Source: Spirochaetaceae bacterium (GTDB lineage Bacteria > Spirochaetota > Spirochaetia > Treponematales > Breznakiellaceae). From it: DNA of 64,000 bases. The position numbers and the translations under genes were made by a program. The notes beneath the pieces are model-generated. The model did no database searches. It had not been told where the DNA came from and was given only the letters and a program-made list of their open reading frames with translations. Positions 25,014 to 33,586 of this stretch are shown piece by piece. Each line of letters begins with the position of its first letter. The first letter of the stretch is position 1. The stretch covers positions 1-64,000 of the forward strand of contig JAITKV010000039.1 of assembly GCA_031278215.1 (NCBI GenBank), given 5' to 3'.

Positions 25014-26009
25014 ATGGGCGTTATAACCAGCCAGAAGATCACAAGCTTCTACGATCGATTTAAAGCCATAAACGTAACCTTTTCAAAAGAAATAATCCAG
25101 GTTACGGGACTTGTGAGCCAGCAGGTATATCTAAAGTGCGGCGGGGATTTCTGGCCCTGCGTAATCTATTCCAGTTCCTTCGAGATGGCAAAGGTGGCGG
25201 CCAATACACAATCGGGGCTCTTGGAAAAACTGCGCCAGGCAAACAATATGGCAAGCCTTAGGTTTTGTTTTAAAACCCCCGACTCCGATACGCCGGTTAC
25301 GTTTTTTGTTTCCACCCGGATCTCCGGGTACAGTCCCTACGGAAGCTCCAGCAATATAGCCCTTTTTTCCCTCCAGTTTACCCAGCGGCCCCCGGATGAT
25401 CTTATCGGGATCATAGGGACGGTGCTGGACGCCAATGTTAATTCGACAAAGCGAAGCGAAGAACGGATACTGTTGACGGTGGAGGCCATTAGAAAGATGG
25501 GCCTTCTTTCCAAGGAAATGGCGGTTTTTATCCAGGGCGTGCCGCGGCGGTGCATACTCCGGGACATTTCATTTTCCGGCGCCAAGCTTATCATGATGGG
25601 GGTTGCAAAATTTTTAATCAACCGGGAAGCGGCCCTGCGGATGGACTTTGACGACCCCCGGGAAAGCTTTCTTCTTAAGGGAACCTTTGTCCGTTCCGAA
25701 GAAGTGGAGGGCCGCAAGGAGATGATCGCCCTGGCGATTAAGTTTAACGGCGAAACCGTCCCCATGCGGTATAAAATCCGGCTTAACAATTACATAACCC
25801 AGCTTAGGATAGAACCTAAGCCGGAAGCGGCGGCCCCCGCGGCGGCGGCGGCGCCGGCGGCAAAAGAGACTGCCGGCGGCGCCCCGGAAGCGCCGGCAGC
25901 CCCCGCGGCGGCGCCGCCGGCCCCGGCAACGGCGGCCCCGTCGGCAACAGCGGCCCCCGCGGCAACAGCGGCCCCCGCGGCAACGGCGGCCCCGGCAAAA
26001 TCCGAGTAA
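25014..26009 (+). CDS. PilZ-domain protein (cyclic-di-GMP receptor-like)
   Basis: 331 residues. An N-terminal YcgR/PilZN-like beta domain (about 20-150) is followed by a PilZ domain whose ligand motif is visible: RRCILRDISFSGAKL gives the R-x3-R and D-x-S-x-x-G elements near residue 180. Such proteins bind cyclic di-GMP and control motility in spirochaetes. After residue ~270 the protein is almost only Ala, Pro and Thr, encoded by GC-rich 18-bp repeats (unit ATAAPA). The TPR gene begins 11 nt downstream, so the two are probably co-transcribed. Partner unknown. Confidence 0.85.
   Translation: MGVITSQKITSFYDRFKAINVTFSKEIIQVTGLVSQQVYLKCGGDFWPCVIYSSSFEMAKVAANTQSGLLEKLRQANNMASLRFCFKTPDSDTPVTFFVSTRISGYSPYGSSSNIALFSLQFTQRPPDDLIGIIGTVLDANVNSTKRSEERILLTVEAIRKMGLLSKEMAVFIQGVPRRCILRDISFSGAKLIMMGVAKFLINREAALRMDFDDPRESFLLKGTFVRSEEVEGRKEMIALAIKFNGETVPMRYKIRLNNYITQLRIEPKPEAAAPAAAAAPAAKETAGGAPEAPAAPAAAPPAPATAAPSATAAPAATAAPAATAAPAKSE
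25820..26000. repeat. In-frame Ala/Pro-coding repeat tail of the PilZ gene
   Basis: GC-rich degenerate repeats; the last ~75 bp are near-perfect 18-bp copies encoding ATAAPA. The tail looks like a flexible, unstructured linker similar to Ala/Pro tethers. Confidence 0.7.
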
Positions 26010-26019
26010 AGGACCCTGT

Positions 26020-27204
26020 ATGGAAACGGCGCCCTGCTCCGGCCAAGATCCCCGGAACGCCAAGTTTGCCGCCGGAAAGCTTGGGTATATAACAATTCCC
26101 CGGGCATTACAGGAACACCTCGCCCGCCGGACGGATCTTTCCCTGGATTTTTCCATCCCCCTTCCCGTGGAACTTCCTCCGGAGGGGGAAAATTTTACCG
26201 CAGAAAATGTCAGCGTCGAAATGTTTCTTTCGGGGATCCTAAGGGATTTGGCGAAAAACCCGGAAGGACAGTACAGCGCCTATTACCGCGGCCTTGCCGA
26301 AGCCCTGCGGCCAAATATGCCGGCGGAACTGCTGGAGGCGGCGATGTTTAAGGCCCGGAACGGGAACTATACCATGGCCCTGGAAATTCTTAGCCTCCTG
26401 GAAGGGCTTCGGTCCCGGCGCCCGGAACTGCTCCTAAGCAGGGCCCTGGTTTTGGAAGCCCGGGCCCTGGCGCTGGAAAACGCCGCAAAATACCCGGAGG
26501 CGGAAGAAGCCTTTAGCGAAGCCGAGCAGGCCTACGAAACCGCCCTGGGCCTGCCCCTGGGGGACACATTCTTTAAAGCGGGGCTTTTTTACCGGCGCCG
26601 GGGGGACTACCACAGGGCCGCGGAGTGCCTGACCGCGTACCTGGATGCGGAGGACCCGGACCCGCCGGAGGATCAGGCGAAGGACCCGGACCCGCCGGGG
26701 GACCGGCGGGTCGCCGCCCGGAAGCTGCTGGCGGAGATACGGAACAACGGCCTTGACGACGAGGCATTCCGGGGCGCCCTGGAACTTATACGGCAGGGAG
26801 AAGAGGAAAAGGGCATCCTCAGGGCCCGGGAATTTTTAGAACGCCGCCCCGGCGCCGGAAGGGGCTGGTTTGTCCTGGGCTGGGGATTGCGCCGCCTAAG
26901 CCGCTGGGAAGACGGAAGGGCCTGCTTTGAAAAGGCCCTGGAACTGGGCTGTGACAACCCCGATGTCCGCAACGAACTGGCTATATGCCTTATGGAAGAA
27001 GGATATACGGACAGGGCGGAAGAAGAGCTAAAAAAAGCGCTGCACTCCGATCCTGACAATGTTAAAATTATCAGCAACCTGGGGGTCCTTGCCCTTAAAC
27101 GGGGCCGGAACGCCGAAGCGGACGCCTTTTTCCGGACGGCCCTGGAATTAAACGGCGAGGATCCCGTCGTAAGGGCCTGGACAAAATCCCCGCCGGAGCC
27201 CTAG
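26020..27204 (+). CDS. Tetratricopeptide-repeat protein
   Basis: 394 residues with several TPR units: YPEAEEAFSEAEQAYETALGL, GDTFFKAGLFYRRRGDYHRAAECLTAYL, GWFVLGWGLRRLSRWEDGRACFEKALELG (each in parts), and two more at the C-terminus (NPDVRNELAICLMEEGYTDRAEEELKKAL; NVKIISNLGVLALKRGRNAEADAFFRTALEL, in parts). TPRs hold protein complexes together. A short acidic insertion DPDPPEDQAKDPDPPGD is a duplicated 8-10 residue unit. No signal peptide. It follows the PilZ gene by 11 nt, suggesting a shared role. Confidence 0.83.
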   Translation: METAPCSGQDPRNAKFAAGKLGYITIPRALQEHLARRTDLSLDFSIPLPVELPPEGENFTAENVSVEMFLSGILRDLAKNPEGQYSAYYRGLAEALRPNMPAELLEAAMFKARNGNYTMALEILSLLEGLRSRRPELLLSRALVLEARALALENAAKYPEAEEAFSEAEQAYETALGLPLGDTFFKAGLFYRRRGDYHRAAECLTAYLDAEDPDPPEDQAKDPDPPGDRRVAARKLLAEIRNNGLDDEAFRGALELIRQGEEEKGILRAREFLERRPGAGRGWFVLGWGLRRLSRWEDGRACFEKALELGCDNPDVRNELAICLMEEGYTDRAEEELKKALHSDPDNVKIISNLGVLALKRGRNAEADAFFRTALELNGEDPVVRAWTKSPPEP

Positions 27205-27884
27205 CCTAAGAAAGCCCCCAGTTCCTCCAGGGAGCTTATCCGGGGAGGGGCAAGCCCGCCGCGGCCTGCTTCGTCAAAATGAACCCCCCGCCCCCCCATG
27301 GCCCGGTAAGCCTCAACATAGCGCTCCACATCATCCACAAAAAGGCAGGATTCGGCCCTTAGGTTCAGTTCTCCAAGAACACCGCGGTACACATCCGGGT
27401 CCGGTTTACCCTTGAGTCCGTTTCGGCGGATGTCGAAAATAGAAGGAAAGAGATCTTCGATTTCCAGTTTTCTAAGGATCCGCAGGGCATGTTCCCGGGG
27501 AGAATTGGTAAGGATCCCCATGGGAAGGGCAAAAGAAAGAAGCAGGGAACGGAGCCGGGGATCCGGAGAAAGCCCGCGGGCCTCGTGTTCCGGGTGGATA
27601 TAGGCAAAGTAGCTTTCCAGTTCCGCTTCGTCCATGCCCTTTTCCGCCCGAAGCCACTCCAGGGTGGTTCCGTAATTACAGGCGCGGATCCGTTCCTTTC
27701 GCAGGGCCCAGGCTTCCTCCATCGAAAGATCCAGGCGCCGGGAAAGATATTCGTTTACCCGGCGGCTTACCTCTTTTTCCAAACCCCCGCGGGCGGAATA
27801 GAGGGTACCATCCAGGTCAAAAAGGATGTATTCTATCAATGGATAAGTTGTCCTGCACCATACTACTAAGAAAGGGGTATGCAT
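27201..27884 (-). CDS. HAD-family hydrolase, pyrimidine 5'-nucleotidase-like
   Basis: HAD subfamily IA phosphatase. Motif I is YILFDLDGTLYS (nucleophile Asp and acid Asp), motif II ILTNSPREH (Thr/Ser), the Lys is in NGLKGKPDPDVY and motif IV is CLFVDDVERYVEA. The combination FDLDGTLYSARGGLEKEV and YGTTLEWL resembles the SDT1/pyrimidine-5'-nucleotidase type. The frame is open far upstream (to 28241) but that part lies antisense to corA and is not a gene. The true start is either the ATG at 27884 or a TTG at 27839 that is only five residues before motif I; neither has a good ribosome site. It overlaps the end of the TPR gene by 4 nt, convergently. Confidence 0.8.
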   Translation of the reverse strand: MHTPFLVVWCRTTYPLIEYILFDLDGTLYSARGGLEKEVSRRVNEYLSRRLDLSMEEAWALRKERIRACNYGTTLEWLRAEKGMDEAELESYFAYIHPEHEARGLSPDPRLRSLLLSFALPMGILTNSPREHALRILRKLEIEDLFPSIFDIRRNGLKGKPDPDVYRGVLGELNLRAESCLFVDDVERYVEAYRAMGGRGVHFDEAGRGGLAPPRISSLEELGAFLG

Positions 27885-27953
27885 GAGAATAGGCGCCGCC
27901 GGCGGCCGCTTTGGAGGGCGTGGTACGGAATTCTTTAGAACAGAGACCGCCGC

Positions 27954-28919
27954 ATGAATTCGATCATCGGCTACGATCCCGCGGGAGCCTGGGAGCACGC
28001 TTCGGATACCGTGGAAGAACTCTTTAAACACCGTAACCCCGCGGGGATAAGCTGGATTAACATCAACACCCCGGACCCGGATACGATAAACGCCCTGGCG
28101 GCGGCATACCGCATCCACCCCCTGACGGTGGAAGATATCCTTGACGCCGATCAGCGGCCCAAGACGGAAGAATTTGACGATTATTTTTTTATCATCCTTA
28201 AAGCCATACACCGGGAAAACGAAGAGTTTGACTACGAACAAATAAGCATCGTCCTAACAGAAGACACGGTCATAACCTTCCGGCAAAAAACGGGGGATAA
28301 CTTTGAAGGAATAAGAAAACGGATCCTTAATAATGCCGGAAGGCTTAGAAAGGCGTCCTCGGATTATTTGGCCTATGTCCTAATGGACGCGGTGGTGGAC
28401 GACTACTTTACGGTCCTGGATTCGGTAAGCGACAAAATCGAAATAATGGAAGACCGGGCCTCGGACGATACGGACAAAACGTTTATGGCGGATCTTCAGG
28501 ACATTAAACTAACCCTGCTGCACCTGCGCAGATGCATCTGGCCCCTGAGAGAAAACCTGACCAAAATGATCCATTCCGGCTCGCCCCTGATCCACGAGGA
28601 ACTGTCCCCCTTTCTTCACGACCTCCACGACAATACGATTCAGGCCGCGGAAACGGTGGACAGCCACCGGGAGCTTTTAACGGGGGTTATGGAGATGAAC
28701 CTTTCGGCCATCTCAAACCGCACCAACAAGGTTATGAAGGTCCTAACGATTATTTCTACGATCTTTATTCCCCTTACTTTTATTGTGGGGGTATACGGAA
28801 TGAATTTTATCAACATGCCGGAACTTTCTTCAAGCTACGGATATCCGGTTACATGGGGCGTCATGGTGCTGATAGCCGCCGGCATGCTGATTTTTTTCAA
28901 GAGGCGGCGGTGGATATAG
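27954..28919 (+). CDS. corA: CorA-type magnesium/cobalt transporter
   Basis: Pentameric inner-membrane channel for Mg2+ and Co2+. N-terminal cytoplasmic domain with WININTPDPDTINAL and HPLTVEDILD, the long stalk helix region around DVDDYFTVLDSV, and two C-terminal membrane helices (VLTIISTIFIPLTFIVGVYG and VTWGVMVLIAAGMLIFF) joined by the selectivity motif YGMNF. The positive KRRRW tail follows. 321 residues is typical. It diverges from the HAD gene and is followed by the tsaC/sua5 gene after 19 nt. Confidence 0.93.
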   Translation: MNSIIGYDPAGAWEHASDTVEELFKHRNPAGISWININTPDPDTINALAAAYRIHPLTVEDILDADQRPKTEEFDDYFFIILKAIHRENEEFDYEQISIVLTEDTVITFRQKTGDNFEGIRKRILNNAGRLRKASSDYLAYVLMDAVVDDYFTVLDSVSDKIEIMEDRASDDTDKTFMADLQDIKLTLLHLRRCIWPLRENLTKMIHSGSPLIHEELSPFLHDLHDNTIQAAETVDSHRELLTGVMEMNLSAISNRTNKVMKVLTIISTIFIPLTFIVGVYGMNFINMPELSSSYGYPVTWGVMVLIAAGMLIFFKRRRWI

Positions 28920-28938
28920 GCCCCGGGGCGGCAAACCC

Positions 28939-30129
28939 ATGATACGGTTGAACAGTTCCCCGGCGGATCTGTCCCGGGCCGCGGAGATCCTAAAAGGAGG
29001 GGGCCTTGTGGCCTTTCCCACCGAAACGGTCTACGGCCTTGGGGCCGACGGGTTTAATTCCCGGGCTCTGGCCCGGGTATTCGAGGTCAAGGGCCGGCCG
29101 CGCTTTGACCCCCTGATTATCCATATCGCCGCCATCGCAGACTTAGAACGGGTAGTCATGCTGGAGGCCCTTTCCGCACCCCGGCGCGGCATGCTTATGG
29201 ATTTAGCCGGGGCGTTTTGGCCCGGCCCCCTTACCCTGGTGCTTCCTAAACGGCCGGAACTTCCCGGCCTGGCCACCGCCGGGCTTTCCACCGTGGCGGT
29301 CCGGCTTCCAAGCCATCCGGCGGCCCGGAAACTTATATCCCTTTCCACCGGCGCGGTGGCCGCCCCCAGCGCCAATCCATTCGGGCGCCTTTCTCCTACC
29401 AGGGCCGCCCACGTGGAAGAAGGATTGGGGGACAAGATCGACTGCCTTATCGACGGAGGCCCCTGTGCCATCGGAATAGAGTCCACGGTCCTAAGCCTTT
29501 CGGAAACGGAGGAAGGGCCGCCCCGGCTTCTGCGGCCCGGCGGAATCGGCCGGGAAACCCTGGAAGCCCTTGCGGGGCCCCTCGCGGCGGGAACGGAAAA
29601 TGCGGACGGGGTCCCGGATTCTCCGGGGATGTTGAAAAGCCACTATGCGCCGGAAGCCCCCCTGGTCCTTCACCGGCCGGAAGAAATGTCCGCCCTTCCC
29701 CGTCATGCCGGCGAAGGCTTTCTTTTCTTTTCCGGCGCGGCCCGGGACGCATGGCTTAGGGGGCCGGGAAGGTCCGGGGAGCCCGGCGGCGCCGGGGAGC
29801 CCGGCGGCGCCGGATTCTCCGGCGGCGGCGGATTTCCCGGCGGCGGCGGATTTCCCGGCGGCGGCGGATTTCCCGGCGGCGGCGGATTTCCCGGCGGCCC
29901 GGAAAACCCGCCCGCGGATCCAGAAATCCTTGCCCTGTCAGAATCCGGCAGCATCCCCGAAGCGGCGGCCAATTTTTTCGAAGGCCTTCGCCGGCTTGAC
30001 CGGCTTAACCTGCGCCTTATCCGGGCCGAACTTCTTCCGGAAGAAGGGCTGGGCGCGGCGGTGAACGACAGGCTGCGCCGGGCTTCGGGGCGGAATCACA
30101 TCCCCCCGGAAGTTTCCGGGCGTTCATAG
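28939..30129 (+). CDS. Threonylcarbamoyl-AMP synthase (YrdC/Sua5 type)
   Basis: Makes threonylcarbamoyl-AMP for the t6A modification of tRNAs reading ANN codons. YrdC domain, residues ~1-205: GGLVAFPTETVYGLGAD, KGRPRFDPLIIHI, GAFWPGPLTLVLP, VAVRLPSHP, APSANPFGRLSPT. The Sua5 C-terminal domain is at ~230-390 (SPGMLKSHYAPEAPL). Within the Sua5 part a Gly-rich insertion with four FPGGGG units (about residues 290-325) is encoded by 18-bp tandem repeats. This is the two-domain Sua5 form. It overlaps the convergent acyl-CoA synthetase gene by 34 nt. Confidence 0.9.
   Translation: MIRLNSSPADLSRAAEILKGGGLVAFPTETVYGLGADGFNSRALARVFEVKGRPRFDPLIIHIAAIADLERVVMLEALSAPRRGMLMDLAGAFWPGPLTLVLPKRPELPGLATAGLSTVAVRLPSHPAARKLISLSTGAVAAPSANPFGRLSPTRAAHVEEGLGDKIDCLIDGGPCAIGIESTVLSLSETEEGPPRLLRPGGIGRETLEALAGPLAAGTENADGVPDSPGMLKSHYAPEAPLVLHRPEEMSALPRHAGEGFLFFSGAARDAWLRGPGRSGEPGGAGEPGGAGFSGGGGFPGGGGFPGGGGFPGGGGFPGGPENPPADPEILALSESGSIPEAAANFFEGLRRLDRLNLRLIRAELLPEEGLGAAVNDRLRRASGRNHIPPEVSGRS
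29821..29897. repeat. 18-bp tandem repeat inside the sua5-type gene
   Basis: Four near-identical copies of GGCGGCGGCGGATTTCCC encode GGGGFP. Just upstream, two copies of a related GAGCCCGGCGGCGCCGG unit encode GEPGGAG. All in frame, inside the Sua5 domain. Confidence 0.85.
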
Positions 30130-31853
30130 CTCTTGTACAAAAAACGGCGTATCTTTTTTTGGGCGTTATTTTCAAATTCTTCATGGCGGATTATAAAATC
30201 CACGATCTTTTTATAGCCCGGCAGGGTCCGGTTAACCTGTTCAATTTCTTTTTTTACCAGGGCCCGGATAAAGGCGTCCCCCCCATCGCCCGCACTGCCT
30301 TGGACGGGGATCTGGTCCGGGTAATCATGGGCCAGGGCTTCCCGGTTGGGGACCACCACCGCCAGGATATGCTCCCCCCCCGCGGAATCTTTCCGGCCCA
30401 CCACCAGGATTTCCCCGATGGTTCGGGAACCGTTAAAGTACTGCTCTATTTCTTCGGGGTAAATATTTTTACCCCCGGAACTGACAATAAGGTTTTTTTT
30501 GCGGCCATTGATATAGATATATCCCTTATCGTCCAGATACCCCAGGTCCCCGGTACGCAGCCATCCGTCTTCGGTAATTACCTCTTTAGTGGCTTCGGGG
30601 TTTTTGTAGTACCCCAGCATAAGAGACGGGGACTTAATGACTATCTCTCCCGTGCCGGTTTCGTCGGGGCCCTCTATCCGAACCTGGGTATCTTTAACCG
30701 GCAGTCCCACGGAGACGTTGTTTTTATACCCTGGGGTTCCCACGCTGATAAGGGGGCTGTTCTCGCTCATCCCGTAACCGTGGAAAATGTTAAACCCCAA
30801 AGATTCAAAAAAATCCGCTGTTTTAGGATTCAGGGGCCCCCCGCCGGCCACCATCAGCCGTATGGACCCCAGGCCTGCTTTTTTCCGCACAAACTTAAGC
30901 ATCACCTGGCCAAAGCGGATTTTGTTTTTCTTTGCCCTAACCAGAGAAATCCACCGCAGCAGGTTAATAAACCCCCGAACCGGCGGGGCCAGTTTTTTTA
31001 TCCCCGCCTCCAAGCCGTCCATGATTTTGTCGTAGAGCAGGGGCACGGCGATAAGCAGCACTCCTCCCGCATCCCGAATATCGTCAATCACCACCTTCCC
31101 CACAAGCTTTTCTACAATAATAAGCCCCGTGCCAACCACCAGGGGGGCGATAAACGAACAGGTGGTGGGATATGTATGGTGCAGGGGCAGAACATTGATA
31201 AACCTGTCCGACTCAAAGGGCTGAATAGAAAGTATGGCCGCGTTCACATTGGCGATAAGCCCCTTATGGGAAAGGGTAACTCCCTTGGCAAATCCGGTGG
31301 TGCCGGAGGTAAACACGATGGACAGCGGATCCCGCTCCGCAATACTGTCAATGGCCGGCAGCTTTAGGTTCCCGGCGGAAAGGCCGAAATTGCTGTAGTG
31401 ATGGTCTTCGTCAATACAGATTTTAAAATCCGGGCTAATATCCAGGGTTTGGACAAAGTCTTCCTTTCGTTTTGAATAAAAGAAGGCCTTGGCCCCGGTT
31501 ATGGAGGCTATATTCCGGCACTCCGTATCGCTTACCAGATAGTCCACCGGCACAATAATACAGCCGGCAATAACGGTCCCCATCCAGACAACCATCCACT
31601 CCGGACGGTTTTCTGCCCACAGGATCACCCTGTCCCCCTTTTGCAGGCCCGCGGCCGCCAGGCCCCGGGCAATGCGCCGGCATTCCCCGGCAAAATCGAT
31701 ATAGGACAGGCGGGTAAAATCTTTTTGTTTTCCCGGGCGAAAGAGAATGGCGGTCTTTTCCCCCCATTTTCGCTCCATCCCTTCCAACAGCGCAATAAAA
31801 TTGGGATACGGAAGATCCGGCCAGTCGGCTAAATATTCACTGGGGTGTAACAT
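30096..31853 (-). CDS. AMP-forming acyl-CoA synthetase (long-chain fatty-acid ligase type)
   Basis: Activates a carboxylic acid, probably a fatty acid, via acyl-AMP. ATP motif SIVFTSGTTGFAKGV, adenine motif HGYGMSENSP, Asp motif DGWLRTGDLGY and hinge/catalytic GRKKNLIVSSGGKNIYPEEIE are intact. 585 residues fits the FadD-like group; GGGPLNPK upstream of the adenine motif is typical of it. A C-terminal stretch ALVKKEIEQVNRTLPGYKKI ends with the catalytic-Lys region. A TCGACA-17-TAGCAT promoter ends 6 nt before the ATG. It may feed exogenous fatty acids to lipid synthesis. Confidence 0.88.
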   Translation of the reverse strand: MLHPSEYLADWPDLPYPNFIALLEGMERKWGEKTAILFRPGKQKDFTRLSYIDFAGECRRIARGLAAAGLQKGDRVILWAENRPEWMVVWMGTVIAGCIIVPVDYLVSDTECRNIASITGAKAFFYSKRKEDFVQTLDISPDFKICIDEDHHYSNFGLSAGNLKLPAIDSIAERDPLSIVFTSGTTGFAKGVTLSHKGLIANVNAAILSIQPFESDRFINVLPLHHTYPTTCSFIAPLVVGTGLIIVEKLVGKVVIDDIRDAGGVLLIAVPLLYDKIMDGLEAGIKKLAPPVRGFINLLRWISLVRAKKNKIRFGQVMLKFVRKKAGLGSIRLMVAGGGPLNPKTADFFESLGFNIFHGYGMSENSPLISVGTPGYKNNVSVGLPVKDTQVRIEGPDETGTGEIVIKSPSLMLGYYKNPEATKEVITEDGWLRTGDLGYLDDKGYIYINGRKKNLIVSSGGKNIYPEEIEQYFNGSRTIGEILVVGRKDSAGGEHILAVVVPNREALAHDYPDQIPVQGSAGDGGDAFIRALVKKEIEQVNRTLPGYKKIVDFIIRHEEFENNAQKKIRRFLYKSYERPETSGGM

Positions 31854-31859
31854 AGGGCT

Positions 31860-31888
31860 ATGCTACACAAATTTTTTGATTTTGTCGA
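31860..31888 (-). promoter_or_regulatory. Promoter of the acyl-CoA synthetase gene, predicted leaderless
   Basis: TCGACA (31888-31883), exactly 17 nt, TAGCAT (31865-31860), 6 nt to ATG at 31853. Confidence 0.5.
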
Positions 31889-32064
31889 GTATTGCTGCAA
31901 CTTTTCTTGTTTTTTGGGGTCTAAATTTATTTATATGTTTTTTTCTTTACTTCCTATGAAAGGATCACGGGGCCGGAAAACCCCGAATTCCGCTTCCCGG
32001 GCAAATTCGGAGGCGCCGGATACGCCCCGGAGAAACGCCTGAACGTCCTTTCCCCGGGGCGCCG

Positions 32065-32088
32065 TCTGGCCGGACGGTTCCGGCCAGA
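32065..32088 (-). terminator. Hairpin downstream of rpsU
   Basis: TCTGGCCGG (32065-32073) pairs perfectly with CCGGCCAGA (32080-32088) over 6 nt, starting 7 nt after the rpsU stop. It lacks a T-run, so termination may be Rho-dependent, or the stem may protect the 3' end. Confidence 0.55.
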
Positions 32089-32094
32089 GACTCC

Positions 32095-32298
32095 TTAATA
32101 TTCGACTTTGCCTCTTCGGTTTTTTTTGAGCAGTTTGCGGGCAATTGCTTTCTTTTTTCTGTTAAGAATTGTGGAGGGTTTTTCGTAATATTCCCGTTTT
32201 TTATATTCCCGGATGATGCCTTCTTTTTCCACCATCCGCTTAAAGCGTTTAATGGCTTTTTCCAGTATCTCGTTCTCGTCTACAACAATATGAGCCAA
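32095..32298 (-). CDS. rpsU: 30S ribosomal protein S21
   Basis: 67 residues, basic: [26 protein letters not shown] and [21 protein letters not shown] are S21 features. The coding frame starts with TTG at 32298, preceded 10 nt upstream by a near-perfect AAAGGAGGTG; the ATG in between is out of frame. S21 contacts the anti-Shine-Dalgarno region of 16S rRNA and helps initiation. The protein stands alone here without dnaG or rpoD. Confidence 0.95.
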   Translation of the reverse strand: MAHIVVDENEILEKAIKRFKRMVEKEGIIREYKKREYYEKPSTILNRKKKAIARKLLKKNRRGKVEY

Positions 32299-32381
32299 CC
32301 TGCATTCACCTCCTTTCCCCAGGGTAAAAATGAACAGAGTTGTCCGGAAACTTCAGTTCCCAACAATTTCCGCTAAAAACC

Positions 32382-32442
32382 GCAAAATGCTTCGCATTTT
32401 GCAAGACTTGTTCCGCAAACAGCCGGGTTGTCGAACAAGTCT
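32382..32442. repeat. Two strong hairpins in the rpsU upstream region
   Basis: GCAAAATGC (32382-32390)/GCATTTTGC (32394-32402) has a 3-nt loop. Adjacent AGACTTGTTC (32404-32413)/GAACAAGTCT (32433-32442) has 10-bp perfect arms. Both lie between rpsU and the M23 gene and could be terminator or processing signals, or a structured leader for rpsU. Confidence 0.5.
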
Positions 32443-32456
32443 AATAAAATAAAGCA

Positions 32457-32482
32457 GTTCCAATGCTAACCGGCTTTGGAAC
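32457..32482. repeat. Intergenic hairpin, GTTC...GAAC family copy 3
   Basis: GTTCCAA (32457-32463) pairs with TTGGAAC (32476-32482) over 12 nt. The right flank AACAGG resembles AACAGC next to the copies at 237 and 49861. Confidence 0.45.
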
Positions 32483-32517
32483 AGGTTCAAATGATTTATT
32501 CGCCGCGGGATCTAATA

Positions 32518-32545
32518 CCCAAGAACCCGCCCTTCGGCGGGAAAT
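32518..32545 (-). terminator. Intrinsic terminator after the M23 gene
   Basis: CCCGCC (32526-32531) pairs with GGCGGG (32536-32541) over CTTC. Reading leftward, the stem begins about 14 nt after the M23 stop at 32556 and is followed by TTCTTGGG. Likely end of the recO-deoA-recJ-M23 transcript. Confidence 0.6.
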
Positions 32546-32555
32546 TTCGGGCGGC

Positions 32556-33584
32556 TCACTCGTTGAGTATACGCAGAATCGCATCTTTGTCAAGGAGCCT
32601 CCTCCCCAACAGCGAGGCGGGATCGGTATTTTCCGTGGCCACCCTCAGTTCCCAGTGCAGATGGGCGCCGGTGGCAAAGCCCGTGGCCCCCGCGTCTCCC
32701 AGACGGGTTCCGGTCTGCACCATGTCCCCTTCGGCCACATCGATCCTGTCCATGTGATAGTAAAGGGAATATACCCCCGGCATGTGTTCGATCACCACCG
32801 TATTACCGGTAACTATCCGCATCCGGGCAAGGACCACCTTGCCGGGGGCGCAGGCGGAAATGGGGGTCCCCGTGGGGGCCCGCCAGTCCACCCCGGCGTG
32901 AATCGAGGTGCTGGTTCTGCCGTCGGGGTATCTGTACACCCGGCGGCTTCCAAAACGGCTGGTTTGAACCGTGGATTTGACGGGCATGATAAATTCCCCC
33001 AGGGTATAGATATCGTTCCCCGTCCGGGCCAGGACCGCCCAGAGCTGTTCGGCCTGCCGGGTTTTTTCCGGATCCGGCGTCAATATGGCCGCCATGGCCC
33101 CGGTGATGGGAAAGGTTTCGGTAAGAAATTGCCGTTCTTCGATGACAAGTTCCAGGGTTACAAGAACCCGGCCGCCCTGTTCCACCCGCAGCTGGGCCTT
33201 ACCCGCCCCCGCAGTGGAAGGAACTGCCATCACCGCTATCTGTACCGGACCCCGGCGGCTGGTTTCCCCCAAATCAAAGAACTGGCCCCCCCGGCCCAGT
33301 GGAGTTTCGTTCCGGAGCAGCACCGCCCGCATCCGGGAGGCCCCGGCGGCGGCGGCGGCGCCGGCCCCGGCGGCGTTCCTCTGGCCGCCGTTCCCCGGAG
33401 GGGCCCCCGCGACGGCTACCACAAAGGGTTCCCCGGGCTTAGGGGTTCCGAGCACCGCGGCCTTAAATTCCCCGGTTTGGGAGTACCGCTGGGCGCTTTG
33501 GCATGCCCCGGGCAGCGCCATGTTAAGCAAGACTAAAAGAACCGGTACTATCCGGTTTCGGCCCTGCGCTTGTTTTTGTACCAT
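32556..33584 (-). CDS. Exported M23-family peptidase (LytM type)
   Basis: 342 residues with a signal sequence; LPGAC (Cys28) may be a relaxed lipobox. The C-terminal LytM domain (about 205-335) contains the zinc ligands in STSIHAGVDW (His, Asp) and GAHLHWELRV (His-x-His), plus the typical GNTVVIEHMPGVYSLYYHMD. The N-terminal half is beta-like and holds an Ala/Gly run. Such enzymes cut peptidoglycan cross-bridges or regulate amidases. It starts 2 nt after the recJ stop and ends the operon. Confidence 0.87.
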   Translation of the reverse strand: MVQKQAQGRNRIVPVLLVLLNMALPGACQSAQRYSQTGEFKAAVLGTPKPGEPFVVAVAGAPPGNGGQRNAAGAGAAAAAGASRMRAVLLRNETPLGRGGQFFDLGETSRRGPVQIAVMAVPSTAGAGKAQLRVEQGGRVLVTLELVIEERQFLTETFPITGAMAAILTPDPEKTRQAEQLWAVLARTGNDIYTLGEFIMPVKSTVQTSRFGSRRVYRYPDGRTSTSIHAGVDWRAPTGTPISACAPGKVVLARMRIVTGNTVVIEHMPGVYSLYYHMDRIDVAEGDMVQTGTRLGDAGATGFATGAHLHWELRVATENTDPASLLGRRLLDKDAILRILNE

Positions 33585-33586
33585 GC

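Noticed and set aside
27885-28241. N-terminal extension of the HAD gene frame
   Set aside because: It lies antisense to the start of corA, has no homology to HAD proteins, and motif I is already within about 22 residues of the chosen ATG.
31860-32042. Small plus-strand frame between the acyl-CoA synthetase and rpsU
   Set aside because: Composition is that of an AT-rich promoter region, no ribosome site, no recognisable protein.
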